From the NCBI GenBank assembly GCA_016618085.1, contig JABLTG010000004.1:186001-250000 (forward strand): DNA of 64,000 nucleotides, read 5' to 3'. This document shows positions 10,534 through 21,911 of this stretch, piece after piece. The position numbers and the translations under genes were made by a program. The notes below the pieces were generated by a model. The model saw nothing but the letters and a program-made list of their open reading frames with translations. It was not told the DNA's origin and made no database searches. The stretch comes from Neovahlkampfia damariscottae. Its lineage: Eukaryota > Heterolobosea > Selenaionea > Neovahlkampfiida > Neovahlkampfiidae. Position 1 is the first letter of the stretch, and the number at the start of each line of letters is the position of its first letter.

Positions 10534-13174
10534 AACCAATTTTCTTTTTGGATTTCTTTAATTTCATCAATTTCTTGTTTGAATGTAAATTTTGCATTTA
10601 TTTTTTTTTTGATAAAAGAATTCTGCAATTCATTAAAATCAATTCCAAATTCAGATATTTCACGGAATGTTGATGTCAAATCATCATCTTGTGTTATTGT
10701 AACAATAATTGATTTTTCGTCAACTTTTTTAATATTTGCTCTTTTGAGACTCATTGACCACCAAAGAAGATAATGTGATGATGTTTCATGTTTATTTGGT
10801 AATAGATTCAAAGTTTCTTCACATTGAATTTGTTCAATTTTTTCATTTTCATTTTGAATTTCATCAATAATTTCTTCTTTAATTTCTTTATGAATTTCTT
10901 TTTTTAATTCTTCTGTTGCTTCAATTTTTTCAGAAACTTTATCAATAATTCCATCAATAACACCTTCAATTACTTCTTGAATATCTTCTTCTTTTTCTAC
11001 TTCTTCAATATCATCATTAATGTCTTCAATAATTTCTTTGACTTCTTCTTTAATTTCTTCTTTAATTTCTTTAATTTCAAATGAAGGTTCATTTTCTTCT
11101 TGTTTTGTTTCTTGTTTTGAATCAAAAACATCATCTGAAGGAGTTGGTGATTTTTTACCTAATTGTTGTTTCAATTTTAACAATGATTTCATTTTTTCTA
11201 CATTCCTATCTTCTGAAGTTTTATCTTCTTCTTCCTCTTCCTCTTCTTCTTCTTCAGCTTCTTCTTCATCAATTATTTGTTGAGCTCTAATAAAATGATT
11301 TGGATGCATTTCCATTAAATCAATATAAACTTTTTGAATTTGATTTACATCTTGAACATTTCTCATATCATCTTTTGTTCTTAAAATTCCAATACCAAAT
11401 ACAACTGCTAAATTTGTTGGTGTCATTCTATTACTATCTGATTTTGCTGCAATAAGATTACATAAAGTCAATAACTCTTTAATCATTTCTCTGAAGTCAT
11501 TTGGAATTTCTGTTAATAATTTTGCATAACTTTCTAATCTTTCTTTTCGATCTTCAATTTTAACAGATTTCAAAAATTCATCATATAATTCATAAGTCAA
11601 TAATGGATTTGGTAATTCTCTAATGTATAATTTAAAAACAGATGCAACATTATGTGTTAAATCTTCTTTATTTGAACCTGATAATGGTAATAATTCACCT
11701 GCATCCATTAATTTTGACCATTTATCACGAAATTCAGAAGGTGCTGCAATTCTAAAAATACCATCTGTTGCAGGTGCATTTTTCATTAAAAAGTCAACAA
11801 TTGATTTGATCTGTCTTGGAATATTTTCAAATTCATTTCTTCTTTCCATAACTTGAACAAGATCAATACCAAAAATATTTAATTTTCTTGCTTCAATTGG
11901 TTGCATTTGATCAATATCAAAAAGAAATTCAATTTCACCTTTAACATGAGAATCTTTCTTTTTTGGTCTTTTTTGTAACTCAATTTTATAATTTTTTCTT
12001 AATTCGATATCTGAGAGTTTGATTGTATATTGACCCATAAAATCATGTGATTTTCCTAAATCATAATCCCATACTTCAATTTTCAAATCTTCAATATAAT
12101 GTCCAGGTAATAAAAAATCTAATTGTTGTTCCCAAACTGGATTTAATGTTTTATATTGAATTGATGTTTTTAATTTATCATTTCCAAGAAAAACAACTGC
12201 ATAAGGATCAGAAAATCCATTTAAATCACAAACAGCTAAATCATAACCTCCTATAAGTTTGATATTTAAATATTTTGGTGGTGTTATATTTTGTACTGGA
12301 AGTAATTCAGGTACTTCAACTGTTTGATCAGTAAGTGATTCTCTTCTCAAATTTGGATCAGATTTTTTAACAAAAATCGATTCTTTTCTTGAATTTTTTG
12401 TTAAATTTTGTTCTTTTGGTGTTGTTGTACCTGATGTTCCTGGTGTTTTCGTTGGTGGAGGTTCATTTATTCTTTTATATTTCCAACAGTCTTTTGCGTG
12501 GTGATAAAATATGTAATAAGTATACCAAGTTCTGTCATAGATTTTAGTTTCAATTGTTGATGAATCTAATAACTTTCCTGATTTTGCGTCATACATTCTT
12601 GTTGTAATTGGATTTGAAATACCTCTAAAAAAGGAAATGTTTAGTTTTCGTTTTATTTACCTTCCTTCTTGTACTTTAATGATAATATGTTTAAAACGTG
12701 TTTGTTGTGATAATTGAATTTGAACTTGACTTTTGTCTTTTCCTTTTGGTACAACTGAAACAACGTTAAAGGATATTCCTTTTGTTCCGTCCATAGAATC
12801 TTGAAGTTCTTCAATGAGATACATGAAAGAATCATATCCTCTAACATTTAATTGTGCTTTTGATTCATCTGAAGCTTCAATTCCAATTACTATTTCTTCC
12901 GTTTCTTTTGGAAATTCAACAGAATTGTCTTCAACTTTTTCAATTGGTTTTAAATTTAAAGAACCATCAGTAGGAATTAGAGGAGTGAAAGAGATAAGAT
13001 TTTTATTACTTCCGCTTCCTTTAGAAGTATTTAGAAATTTGGAAATTCACAAACCTCTTCTTGACAAGTCAAGATCATCATCTTGGTGGTTTACACCTTT
13101 CAATTTGTTTACAAAACCCCTTTGAACATGTTAGTGTTAGAAAAGTGATACCAAGCTCCTTTTTTTTTACTCAT
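10509..13174 (-). CDS. C2-RhoGAP protein
   Basis: Predicted GTPase-activating protein for Rho-family GTPases. Order: short head starting MSKKKGAW, an unrecognised ~150-residue beta-rich region, a C2 domain ('LNGFSDPYAVV', 'LNPVWEQQ', 'EVWDYD'), then a RhoGAP domain with the arginine finger in 'DGIFRIAAP' and 'NLAVVFGIGIL'. After that come a long Glu-rich coiled stretch and a ~90-residue tail. Three introns by frame: 13120-13151, 13019-13054 and 12625-12660. Start at the ATG at 13174 is inferred from splicing. Several acidic C2 loop residues suggest calcium-dependent membrane binding. The extreme C-terminus comes from a direct repeat. Confidence 0.88.
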
Positions 13175-13316
13175 CTTTCAACGTTAACAAAATAAACCAA
13201 TTAGAGACAAACAATTATAATTGGACAAAAAGAATCACCAAATTTACGTCAAAAATAGAGTGAAAATCAAAGAGTTTTTTAAATGCAGCATTTATTAAAG
13301 AAACTCTTGTTCAATT

Positions 13317-14776
13317 TCAAAAAACAATTTCATCACCTGAATTTTCTTGTTGTGATGGTTTTTCAACATCTAATTTTAATCTTCTTAAAATATATGGTGC
13401 TAAATATTCATACAATTTTGTAATTTGATTCCCTTCACTTAAATTTGAATATTTAGTTTCAAAATCACTGAGATTTGAATATTTTTGAGGCATTAAAAAA
13501 TGAAGTAAATTCCACAATTCTTTAATTGAATTTTCGAATGGTGTTCCTGTAAGTAATAATTTACCAGCAGTAGGAAATTGTTTTAATACTTTATATAATT
13601 TTGATTTATCATTTTTTAAACGATTTGCCTTAGTTGTTAAAAGTGTAGATTCTTACTTCATCAATAACTAAAAATGAATATTTAATTTGACTTAAAAATG
13701 AATAATCGTTTAAAATTAATTCATATGTTGTTAAAATAATATTAAATTTAAAATTATTATCTTTTGTATAAAAATCATTTTCTCTAATAACTTTTCTCGA
13801 TTTTGTATCACCAATATAAGGAATAACATATAAATCAGGTGCCCATTTTTTAATTTCTTTCATCCAACCTGAAATGGTTGATAAAGGAACAACCACTAAA
13901 AATGGACCTGGTATATTTTCAATATTCACCAAATAACTTAAAAGTGATATGGATTGCCTAACAAGAGAAATGATTAAAAAACAAAAGAAACCTACAAAGT
14001 CTTTCCCAGTCCCATTTCATCTGCAAGAATCACATTATTCTTGATAAAATTAGTATTTTTCTTTCTTACCTTATTTAACCAATTATAATACATCCAATTT
14101 AAACTTTCAAGTTGATAATCTCTTAATTTTCCTTCAACTAACAACTCAGGTTGTTTTTCAATTTTTTTAAAATTTGATGTATTTCTTTTTGATGAAATAT
14201 CTGGATATGTATAACCTTGTCTTTCTTTAAAAGGAATATAATCTTTTCGATTTTTCATTGTTGCTTCATATTCCCATGTACAATTAGAATATGGTAATGA
14301 TAGCCATTTCACTAATACTTCATATTTGAATCCTTCTTCTATCTTTCCTTTTTTTTTTACAACATTCTTTGCTGGTCTCTTTCCAATAATTCTATCAATC
14401 TTTTTATATTCATTTAATTTTTCATTCTCTAATTTTTCATTCAGTAAATGTTGTTCAATTTCTACAGGTGTAACGGATTTCTTCCATTCATCAATTTCTT
14501 TAATTTTTTGGAGGTGGTTTTCAACTTTTTTAAATCCTTGATAAGGTTTTAATTCTTCAAATGTATTCCATGTATTATGAATATGTGCCAGTCCTTTACA
14601 TTATTAATTCAATTTTCAATTTTACCCTTCCATTTTATTAAAAACACTATTAATGTTGTCTCTTCATTTATTTTATGTTTCAAAATTGATTCAATAATTT
14701 TTTCTTCTTCTACTATTAATTTTGTACTTTCTAATGAACTAATTCCTTTTCTTTTTCTTGTTTCATTGTTAGACAT
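13317..14776 (-). CDS. CHD1-like chromatin remodeler, truncated after first ATPase lobe
   Basis: N-terminal half of a CHD1-type SNF2 remodeler. Chromodomain 1 contains 'LIKWKGLAHIHNTW', chromodomain 2 contains 'KWLSLPYSNCTWEYE'. The first helicase lobe follows: 'LRDYQLESLNWM', Walker A 'DEMGLGKT', 'VVVPLSTISGW', 'LLTGTPFENS' and 'APYILRRLKLDVEK'. The frame stops at 13317, so the second ATPase lobe and DNA-binding SANT/SLIDE region are absent; the next gene starts 140 bp on. Motif II reads DEAN rather than DEAH. Introns 14594-14625, 13958-13995 and 13629-13656 splice cleanly. Start ATG at 14776, 15 nt from a CCAAT. It cannot be an active remodeler alone: either a pseudogene in early decay or a regulatory fragment. 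Confidence 0.85.
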
Positions 14777-14894
14777 GTCAGAAGTTTTGACCAATCATCA
14801 CGGTTGTGAAAAATTAATCTATTTTAAAAATATTCAATGAGATTTCTGATTTTGTTTCAGGTTAAATACAAATTCTGAAGTCAAAGAAATTTGT

Positions 14895-14899
14895 CCAAT
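14895..14899. promoter_or_regulatory. CCAAT pentamer abutting the GET4 start
   Basis: CCAAT ends one base before the GET4 ATG at 14901, the tightest spacing in the window. If it is a promoter element here, the leader must be extremely short or transcription must start within or just after it. Confidence 0.4.
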
Positions 14900-14900
14900 C

Positions 14901-15843
14901 ATGAGCGATAAAAACATCATAACCAAAATACAAAACAATTTAGAAGGTGGTCATTTTTATGAAGCTCAACAATTATACAAAACGTTATACCATAAATTTA
15001 CAAAATCAAAAAACTTTGAAAAAGCAACTCAAATTTTAATAAACGGTTTTGACAAATTTATTGAGAAACAACAATATAAACTTGCAAATGATTTAGCCGT
15101 AGATTTATTAGAAGTTTTTGAAAAAGCAGAATATAAAACAACAACTCAAGTTATTCCAAAAAAAGAAAAATCTACTCCAGTTGGTATGAAAAAAAAAAAA
15201 AAAATTAAACCACCCTTTTTAAGATCTTTTACAAGAAATGATTTCAAAATACCCATCAAAAGGTGATTATAGTTATTTAAAACTAGACTTTTTAAATTTA
15301 TGTATCAAATGGAGCACCAAAATTCTTCCACAAAAATCAAACGACATTCAAAAAGGAGTTCCTTCATTTCATTACATTTTAGCTCAAGAATATTTTAAAA
15401 AAAATGATTATATTAATGCTCATAAACATTTTTCAAGAGCAAATTCACCTGAAGCTCATGCTTCAATGATTTTTGATTGGTCATTAACAGGAGAATCATC
15501 AGAAAAAGAATTATTTATCACAAGAGCTCTTTTACAATTATTATGTGTTTCAACAGCAAAAGAATCAAAAATTTTTTTCGAAGAATATTTGAAACTCCAC
15601 AGTGAAGTGGATGATTCTTTTAACTCAAAAACTCCTTTGTTTAATTTTTGCAAATTCTTGATTATGAGTGTTGAAAAGAATAATTTTGAACTTTTTGAAA
15701 TGTTAAAAGAAAAATATGAATTCCAATTACAAAGAGATTCTTCTTTTGAAAAATATTTGAAAGGAATCGCTTCAGAACATTTTGGTGTCACTCAATCCGA
15801 AGGAGGTTTTGCTTCATTATTATCAGGTTTATTTCAAAAATAA
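14901..15843 (+). CDS. GET4: GET4/TRC35, tail-anchored protein targeting factor
   Basis: Helical-repeat protein of the GET/TRC pathway, which with GET5 passes tail-anchored proteins from Sgt2 to GET3 in the cytosol. Visible GET4 signatures: 'GGHFYEAQQLYKTLYHKF' near the N-terminus, and 'GVPSFHYILAQEYFKKNDY' and 'ALLQLLCVSTAKES' in the second half. A 40-nt intron at 15184-15223 brings the two frames together ('VDLLQEMISKYP'). Length about 300 residues, normal for the family. The ATG at 14901 is the first in frame. Confidence 0.92.
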
Positions 15844-15884
15844 ATTTTTCGGAAATATTTTTTAAAACGATTTTTTTCATTTAT

Positions 15885-15889
15885 CCAAT
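15885..15889. promoter_or_regulatory. CCAAT pentamer upstream of the RGS-pseudokinase gene
   Basis: CCAAT 45 nt before the ATG at 15935; same recurrent element. Confidence 0.45.
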
Positions 15890-15934
15890 CAAAACAATCA
15901 CTTGACTATCAGGGGTTTGGAGAGACTATTAAAA

Positions 15935-18500
15935 ATGTCCTCTGATGAAGATAGTACAAAAGGTCAAGATTATAGTCCTGCAATCAGATTTATAGAAACT
16001 GTTGATTCTGTTGTTATTGGAGACGAAATTTCTAAGTCGTTAGAAGAAAAATCTTCTTTGATTCACTTATCAAAAAGTTTAGCTGAAAATGAGGAGGAGA
16101 TTTACAAAGGAAAAACAATAAATAAATATGGATCTTTCACAAAAAGAAAGAGAAATTTACTTCCTGGTTCGAAACTTCTTCATCAACCTGATGTCACAGA
16201 GTTTTTGGGAAAACAGATAGAAGAAACAACAGTGAATATAAACTCAATTCCAGAAGATTTTTTAGAAAAAATCTTGGAAAATCAAATGAAAACAAAGATT
16301 TTTAAAAAATACCTGGCTGAAAAGTTTGTACTTGAACATTTCAATTTTTATGTTGATTATCAAATTTATAAAAGAGAAATAAATTTAGACAAAAAACAAA
16401 AACTTGGAGATAATTTGTATGAACAGTACATAAATCCCAAAGGAAAAACTCCGATTGGATTATCTCATGTTGTGGTGAAAAAAGTGAAAAAATTACACGA
16501 TTCAGGTTCAGAAAAAGGATTTTCTCAAGTCCTACAACAAGTAATTCTTTATTTTATTTTGAAATTATCAAAAGACTATTCAAACTTTAACTACAACTTA
16601 TGTTGATTATTTAAAAGTGGATTATGAAAATAAGAATCAAGATATTTCTGAAGATTCAAAAAATGAAAAAAAAGTGACTGCATCAAAAAATTTAGATGAA
16701 CTAATTCAAAATGATAAAGAATTCAAATTATTCGAGGATTATTGTTCAGAAAATTATGGAAAAATTTTATGTGATTGTTTGTATTCTATTGTACATAAAA
16801 AGAGTTCAATTGAGATATTCAACCAATTTTTATCAGAGGAATCAATTCAACCAATTACTCACAATGATGAAATTTTAAATTCAGCAATTGAAAAACATAA
16901 CTCAAAAGATGAAAGTTGGTTGAATGATGTTAAAAAATGGATCATGAAAACTTTGTCAATTGAAATTTATCCAAGGTTCATAAATTCAAAATTATGGAAG
17001 GATTATATTTCAAGTCAATTTTCGAATGAAGAAAATTCAAATTTTACAGAAAAGTATCAAATACTAAAATTAGACAAAGATCTTTCAACCATTTCTTCAT
17101 CAGTTGAAATTCTAACGATTCGCAATCAAATAACGAATGAAATTTTTAAAGTTAAAAAAATCAAAACCTCAACAAATTTATCAAAGAATGAATCATTACT
17201 TTATTTAGATAAACCAAGACATTTGAATTTAATTCATTGTGCTGAAATGTTGAAAGAAAATAATGATGTTTATAAAGAAACCACTTTGTATATTATTGCA
17301 AATGACACTCCAATTTCACTTGATAAATTTATCAATGATTTGTATGAATCAAAAGAATTTCTTTCTCAATTGGATATTTGTGATTTAATGTTTCAAATGG
17401 CAACAGCTTTGGACTATTGTCATGAAAAGAATTATGAATTCGACATTGGAACTTTAAATGAATTCAACATGTATTTAACTTCAACATTGGATTCAGTATT
17501 GATTGATACTGGATTTTTTTATGATGAAGAAATTGAAATTCCTCAATATTATATTGAAGATATTTATGGTGAAGAAAAAACTGAAAAGTCAACATTGGAA
17601 GATGTTTTTTCTCTTGGTATGGTTTTCTTTAGGTTGTTGACTTGTTTACCAACTGACGAAATTGAAGATTTTTTTGAGAAAGAAATTAAACCAAAGAATG
17701 CCCCAAGAAAACCTTCTTCATTTGAAAGACCATCTCTTTTGAGACAACAATCATTCCAACAATCTCCTTTGAAGAAAAAAGGTCTTTTGAGTTCATTATC
17801 ACAATCATTCAGTAAACTAAAAGATTCAAACGAAAAACCACCAAAATATGTGTGTAATATGAAAAACTATTTATTCGAAAAATGCACAAGATATGATGAA
17901 GATTTATTACTTTTGATTATGAGAATGATGGATTCAACACCATACAAAAGACCAATTTCGAGTCAAATCATCACAAATTTAGTGATGATCAAAAAGAAAA
18001 CAATTTCAAGACCTTCTTTTATTTCAAAAGAAAATTCTTTGAAAAGGATTACAGATGGAATGACATTTGAACAAAAATTAGTTGTAACTGATGACTCATT
18101 TCGTCAATATTTTAAAGACTTTTTAAGAATTGAATTTTGTGTTGAGTCAATACTGTTTTTTGAAGATGTAAATAAATTCAAAAATTTGAAAGGGTCTGAG
18201 AGAATAGAGAAAGCACATGAAATCATACTTTCCTATTTGTCCACCAGAAAATCAGATCTCCAAGTGAATATCAATGCAAAATTGATCAAAAATGTCTCAA
18301 GTAATTTGAAGTTACAATTGGAAACCACAGACGGTCTGGATGAAGATTTATTTGATGATGCTTTGGGACATGTAATATTTTCTGTTTTAAGTGACAATTA
18401 TCCAAGATTTGAGAATCATGAAATTTTTGAAAAAATGAAAAAATTGATGAATCGATCTTCAAGTGAGACCAGAAAATCAAAGAAAATCAAAATTAAATAA
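15935..18500 (+). CDS. RGS-RGS-pseudokinase-RGS protein
   Basis: About 843-residue G-protein signalling protein. A first RGS domain spans roughly residues 120-225 ('KTKIFKKYLAEKFVLEHFNFY'). A second RGS-like domain follows ('KEFKLFEDYCSENYGK' to 'EIYPRFINSKLWKDY'). A kinase-fold region comes next ('LDKPRHLNLIHC', 'LEDVFSLGMVFFRLLT', 'RMMDSTPYKRP'), then a C-terminal RGS ('DSFRQYFKDFLRIEFCVESILFFEDV'). The kinase region lacks HRD ('CHEKNYEFDIG' in its place) and DFG ('LIDTGFF'), so it should not phosphorylate. A 34-nt intron at 16541-16574 joins two frames. Start at the ATG at 15935, since the longer frame starts at TTG. RGS domains normally speed GTP hydrolysis on G-alpha. Confidence 0.8.
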
Positions 18501-18514
18501 TAAATTTTATGGGA

Positions 18515-19901
18515 TCATAAATTGAATTCTGATATCATTCTGGCCATTCCATCAAAATTCTTTTCTTTTTCATTTATTTGATAATATTCCTTAATGTTTG
18601 ACAATGTACTTTCTTTTGGGATTCTCTTGATTGCATCAATAACACTTTTCCTCATTTTGAATGCTCTATCATGTGCTGCAAGCTGTAAAATCTTTTCATT
18701 CTTTTTTGCCCATCCTCCAATATTCATGATGATTACTTGTGAGCACAAGGTACGATTGTTATCTATCTCTTGAAATTCATTCACAGAAAAAGCAAACATA
18801 GGATAATATTTACTTTTTCGAAGCTTTCCTTCTTTATTAACTCTAATTTCTGATGTATTTTGCGTCAACCATTCTTCGTTTTTGTCAATGAATGGTTTGG
18901 TCAGTTGCAGGAATCTCTTCAGTTTTTCATCATAATGATAGGACGTTCCGCACTTCATCATTCTATAGTTTAGCGGTTTTGGAAATGACAAGGAAGTTTC
19001 AAAGGTACATTGACTTCTTGGAACATACTTTTTCAGTTTTCCTTCAATATCAGACTTGTATTTTTTTTGAAGATCTTCATATGATACAAAGTCATATGCT
19101 ATGATATTTTTTACATTAGGATCTGATTCATAAATGCTTTTATGAGTTTTAGTGGCTATCATGCACAATTCTATTGAATAAGGTAAAATGGTTTCATATC
19201 TGATTGCAGTTGCTCTGAACTGATCTTTCAAACCAGGAAAATAATTCTCCGATGAAACAAATGTATTCATGTTGTTGTCAATGTTAGATCCAATTAACTG
19301 TTGTTTGTAAATAAGTGCCTTATCTTACTTTCCAAGAATAGTTGTCTCTCAACAATGACAAGCCAAATTCGAAGTCTGTATCTTCGATATCAGGTGTGAG
19401 AAAATGTTCATGAGTATAATCAAAATTCTTCAGGATTTTAGGTACAACAACTGAATCTTCTTTTTGAAATTGAATCATGAGCTGCTCGCACTTTTTTGTT
19501 CGGACAAATCTCTTGAAAGGATCATACTTCAATTCCTGTTTTAATATGGCAATTATTGGTTCAAAAGTTTCAACAGGAGTTTTTTTTATTATCCAAGAGT
19601 CATTTTTCATTTGTTCTTCATACAGCTGAAGCAACTCTTTTTTCTTATCAAAAGAAATATTGACTTCCAGTTCTGAGTTTTCAAAAATGAATTTTTTTAC
19701 AATAGACAATGATTTTTCAACTTTCTTTTTTTCATCTTGTATCTTTTCCAATTCTTCAACTTCCATAATAAAGAGTAATGGTTGTTGATTGAATTCTGTT
19801 TTTAGAAATTCATTAAACTCTTTTTTAACAGTGTCATTTGAAAAGACGGAACCAAAAGTGAGCTCATAATTATCTTTACTGAAACTGTTCCTGTTGCTCA
19901 T
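18515..19901 (-). CDS. RGS domain protein with C-terminal START-like domain
   Basis: About 450 residues. The N-terminal third is RGS-like ('VKKEFNEFLKTEFNQQPLLFIMEVEEL' with later 'FEPIIAILKQELKYDPFKRF'). After a 31-nt intron (19298-19328, joining 'DNYSWK' to 'LIGSNID'), the C-terminal ~260 residues resemble a START/SRPBCC lipid-binding domain ('DQFRATAIRYETILPYSIELC' then 'IIAYDFVSYEDLQ'). Start is the ATG at 19901. RGS is likely; START is suggested by pattern and strand order only. It is divergent from the methyltransferase gene with 74 nt between ATGs. Confidence 0.6.
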
Positions 19902-19928
19902 GACCGGAAAAATTGTACCAAACCACCG

Positions 19929-19933
19929 ATTGG
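19929..19933. promoter_or_regulatory. ATTGG pentamer between divergent RGS-START and methyltransferase genes
   Basis: ATTGG lying 28 nt from the minus-strand ATG (19901) and about 43 nt from the plus-strand ATG (19976). It is placed to serve both. Confidence 0.45.
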
Positions 19934-19975
19934 ACGAAAAATCTCGTAAAAAACTTTCTAAATCGAAGTTGCTCA

Positions 19976-20786
19976 ATGATTGGACAATTTCAACCATTGA
20001 ATGATGAAGAGTATTCAACAGCTTTTCAAACAATGTTGAAGTACCACAAAGATTGGAAAGTGTTGGACAATTTACTTGCAGAAAGAATGGCCAAAGGAAT
20101 TCTAAAATCAACATCAAAAAAAAATGATGTTAAGATTCTGAGTGTTGGAATTGGTTTTTATTTTTGACTCTAAATTTTCAGGAACTGGAGGAATAGATTC
20201 ATTAATTTATGAAATTATTTCCAAAAGAATAAAATTAAGTTTGTATCAAGGAATAGAGCCAAATGAAGAACATTTTCAAGAATTGAAGAAAATTGATAAT
20301 TTTAAAAAGGAAAGTTGTTTCAATTTTGAAAAGAAAACTTTTGAAGAATTTAATAGTGATGTGAAATATGATTTCATTTTATTTTGTCATTCTTTTTATT
20401 ATCTTGATCATCAAGAATCTTTGAAAAAATCACTGAAAATGTTAAACACTGATGGAAGAATTTTAGTAGCAATTGATAACGGTGAAATGTGGTCTGTGAT
20501 TACAAAATTTGGTTTCAAAGAAACTGTTTATGTTTTTCCAAATTTGATTGAAGACTTGAAAAATTTAAATTTACAATTTGAGTCAATGAAATTTGAATGG
20601 GAAATCAATTTAAAATCATGTTTTCAAAATGAATCAAATGATAAACATAACTTATTGAACTGGATGACGTTCGTAAATTTCTCAAAATTGAATGAGAATT
20701 TGAAGAATGAAGTTTTAAATTTTTTGAAAGAAATCACAAAAGATAACATTCTTTATGGATCAGAACATTTATTATTAATAAAATAA
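19976..20786 (+). CDS. Histamine N-methyltransferase-like SAM enzyme
   Basis: Class I S-adenosylmethionine methyltransferase resembling animal HNMT. It has the HNMT-like head ('YSTAFQTMLKYHKDW', 'LDNLLAERM'), the SAM-binding loop 'ILSVGIGTGGIDS' made by splicing out 20154-20181 (28 nt), 'YDFILFCHSFYYLDH', and an 'LLNWMTFVNF' block like the 'LLWDFLTETCNF' of HNMT. Start is the ATG at 19976; the frame is open upstream but has no ATG. The substrate is not shown by the sequence; a small amine or imidazole is the family-based guess. Its stop overlaps the kelch gene's stop by 12 nt, tail to tail. Confidence 0.75.
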
Positions 20787-21767
20787 AAAGTTAATATCAA
20801 AGGATCTTTCTTTTTTGAATAATAATTCCCACTCAAAAAATTTAATTTGGGTACCTTTCAACTCAAAGAAATAAATTTCATTTGATTGATTGCCACTCAC
20901 TTCACCACCAATAGTCAAAAATAAATCTTCCATTACAATCGATGTAGAGTTGGATAGTTTTGGTGGAATTCCAGAAAAGTAAATTTGACTCCAACAATTC
21001 TTATCAATTGAATAACCAAGCATTGTATTTTGGGTAATTGATCCTTCACATTGATGTCCTCCATATATGTAGAATGTATTTCTGAAAAGTTGAGATGTTG
21101 CATCAATAAATTCCGTGTGTTTTGGTACATAAGGGCATCGTAATAATTCATTCCATTTCTTTGTTTTGAAGCTGAAAGATAATAGATTTGAATATTTGTC
21201 ATTGGTCTTTCCACCAAAAATTATCCATTGTGATAATTCTTCATAGAAACAATCAACAAAATTTGATCTAAATGGTATTACTTTTCCCTTTGGTATCACT
21301 TCTTGCCACCTATCCGACAAAGGCTTTTTTGCAGATATTTCCCACATTTTCTCTGAGATTTGAGCTTGTGTATTTAGACCTCCATATAGATACAAAATAT
21401 CATTTCTTATAATTCCAGCATGTTCATAAATTTCTGGAGAATCTTTTCTCATCAGATTGATGTGTTTTTTTGTTTTGAAATTGTACGAAAAAAAACAATC
21501 GGTGCCATGAACGAATAATGTATCTTTATGCAGAACGGATATATGAGATGTTGGTGCATACTTTGGAAATAAAAGCTGAGGTGTCCATTTTTTTGTTGTC
21601 AAATCAAACCTGAAACAACGGTTTGAATTTTCATTTCCAGCATCACCTCCTACAACAAATATACTTCCTTCATATTCTGTTGCAGTATGTTTACTCAGTT
21701 TTGGTGGAACATAAGTGCCTTCAGTGTACATTTTGAAACTTGCATGTGTCATTTTTCTTTGTAACAT
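20775..21767 (-). CDS. Kelch-repeat beta-propeller protein
   Basis: 330-residue intronless protein made of about six kelch repeats. Typical blades are 'GSIFVVGGDAG' with 'CFRFDLTTKKW', 'ILYLYGGLNTQ', 'WIIFGGKTN' and 'TFYIYGGHQC'. There is no BTB, F-box or phosphatase domain, so it is a bare propeller, probably a protein-interaction scaffold. It converges on the methyltransferase gene with a 12-nt overlap. ATG at 21767, with an ATTGG at 21784-21788. Confidence 0.85.
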   Translation of the reverse strand: MLQRKMTHASFKMYTEGTYVPPKLSKHTATEYEGSIFVVGGDAGNENSNRCFRFDLTTKKWTPQLLFPKYAPTSHISVLHKDTLFVHGTDCFFSYNFKTKKHINLMRKDSPEIYEHAGIIRNDILYLYGGLNTQAQISEKMWEISAKKPLSDRWQEVIPKGKVIPFRSNFVDCFYEELSQWIIFGGKTNDKYSNLLSFSFKTKKWNELLRCPYVPKHTEFIDATSQLFRNTFYIYGGHQCEGSITQNTMLGYSIDKNCWSQIYFSGIPPKLSNSTSIVMEDLFLTIGGEVSGNQSNEIYFFELKGTQIKFFEWELLFKKERSFDINFLFY

Positions 21768-21875
21768 GACTCAAAGAGAAATGATTGGCCTAAAAACCAA
21801 AACATTTTTTTATGGATATTTTCTATTTTTTATTTGAAAAAACAAAAAAAAAAAAATTGTGAAAAACTTAGTTTC

Positions 21876-21880
21876 GATTG
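21876..21880. promoter_or_regulatory. ATTGG pentamer upstream of C2 gene
   Basis: ATTGG 32 nt before the ATG at 21912; recurrent element. Confidence 0.4.
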
Positions 21881-21911
21881 GACAAATAAACGTTGGAGAG
21901 GAGTCAAAAAC

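Noticed and set aside
11020-11290. Ser/Leu-rich open frames on the plus strand
   Set aside because: They are antisense shadows of the Glu-rich tail of the RhoGAP gene; composition mirrors the real frame.
14326-14541. Phe/Ser-rich open frame on the plus strand
   Set aside because: Antisense of the second chromodomain region of the CHD1-like gene.
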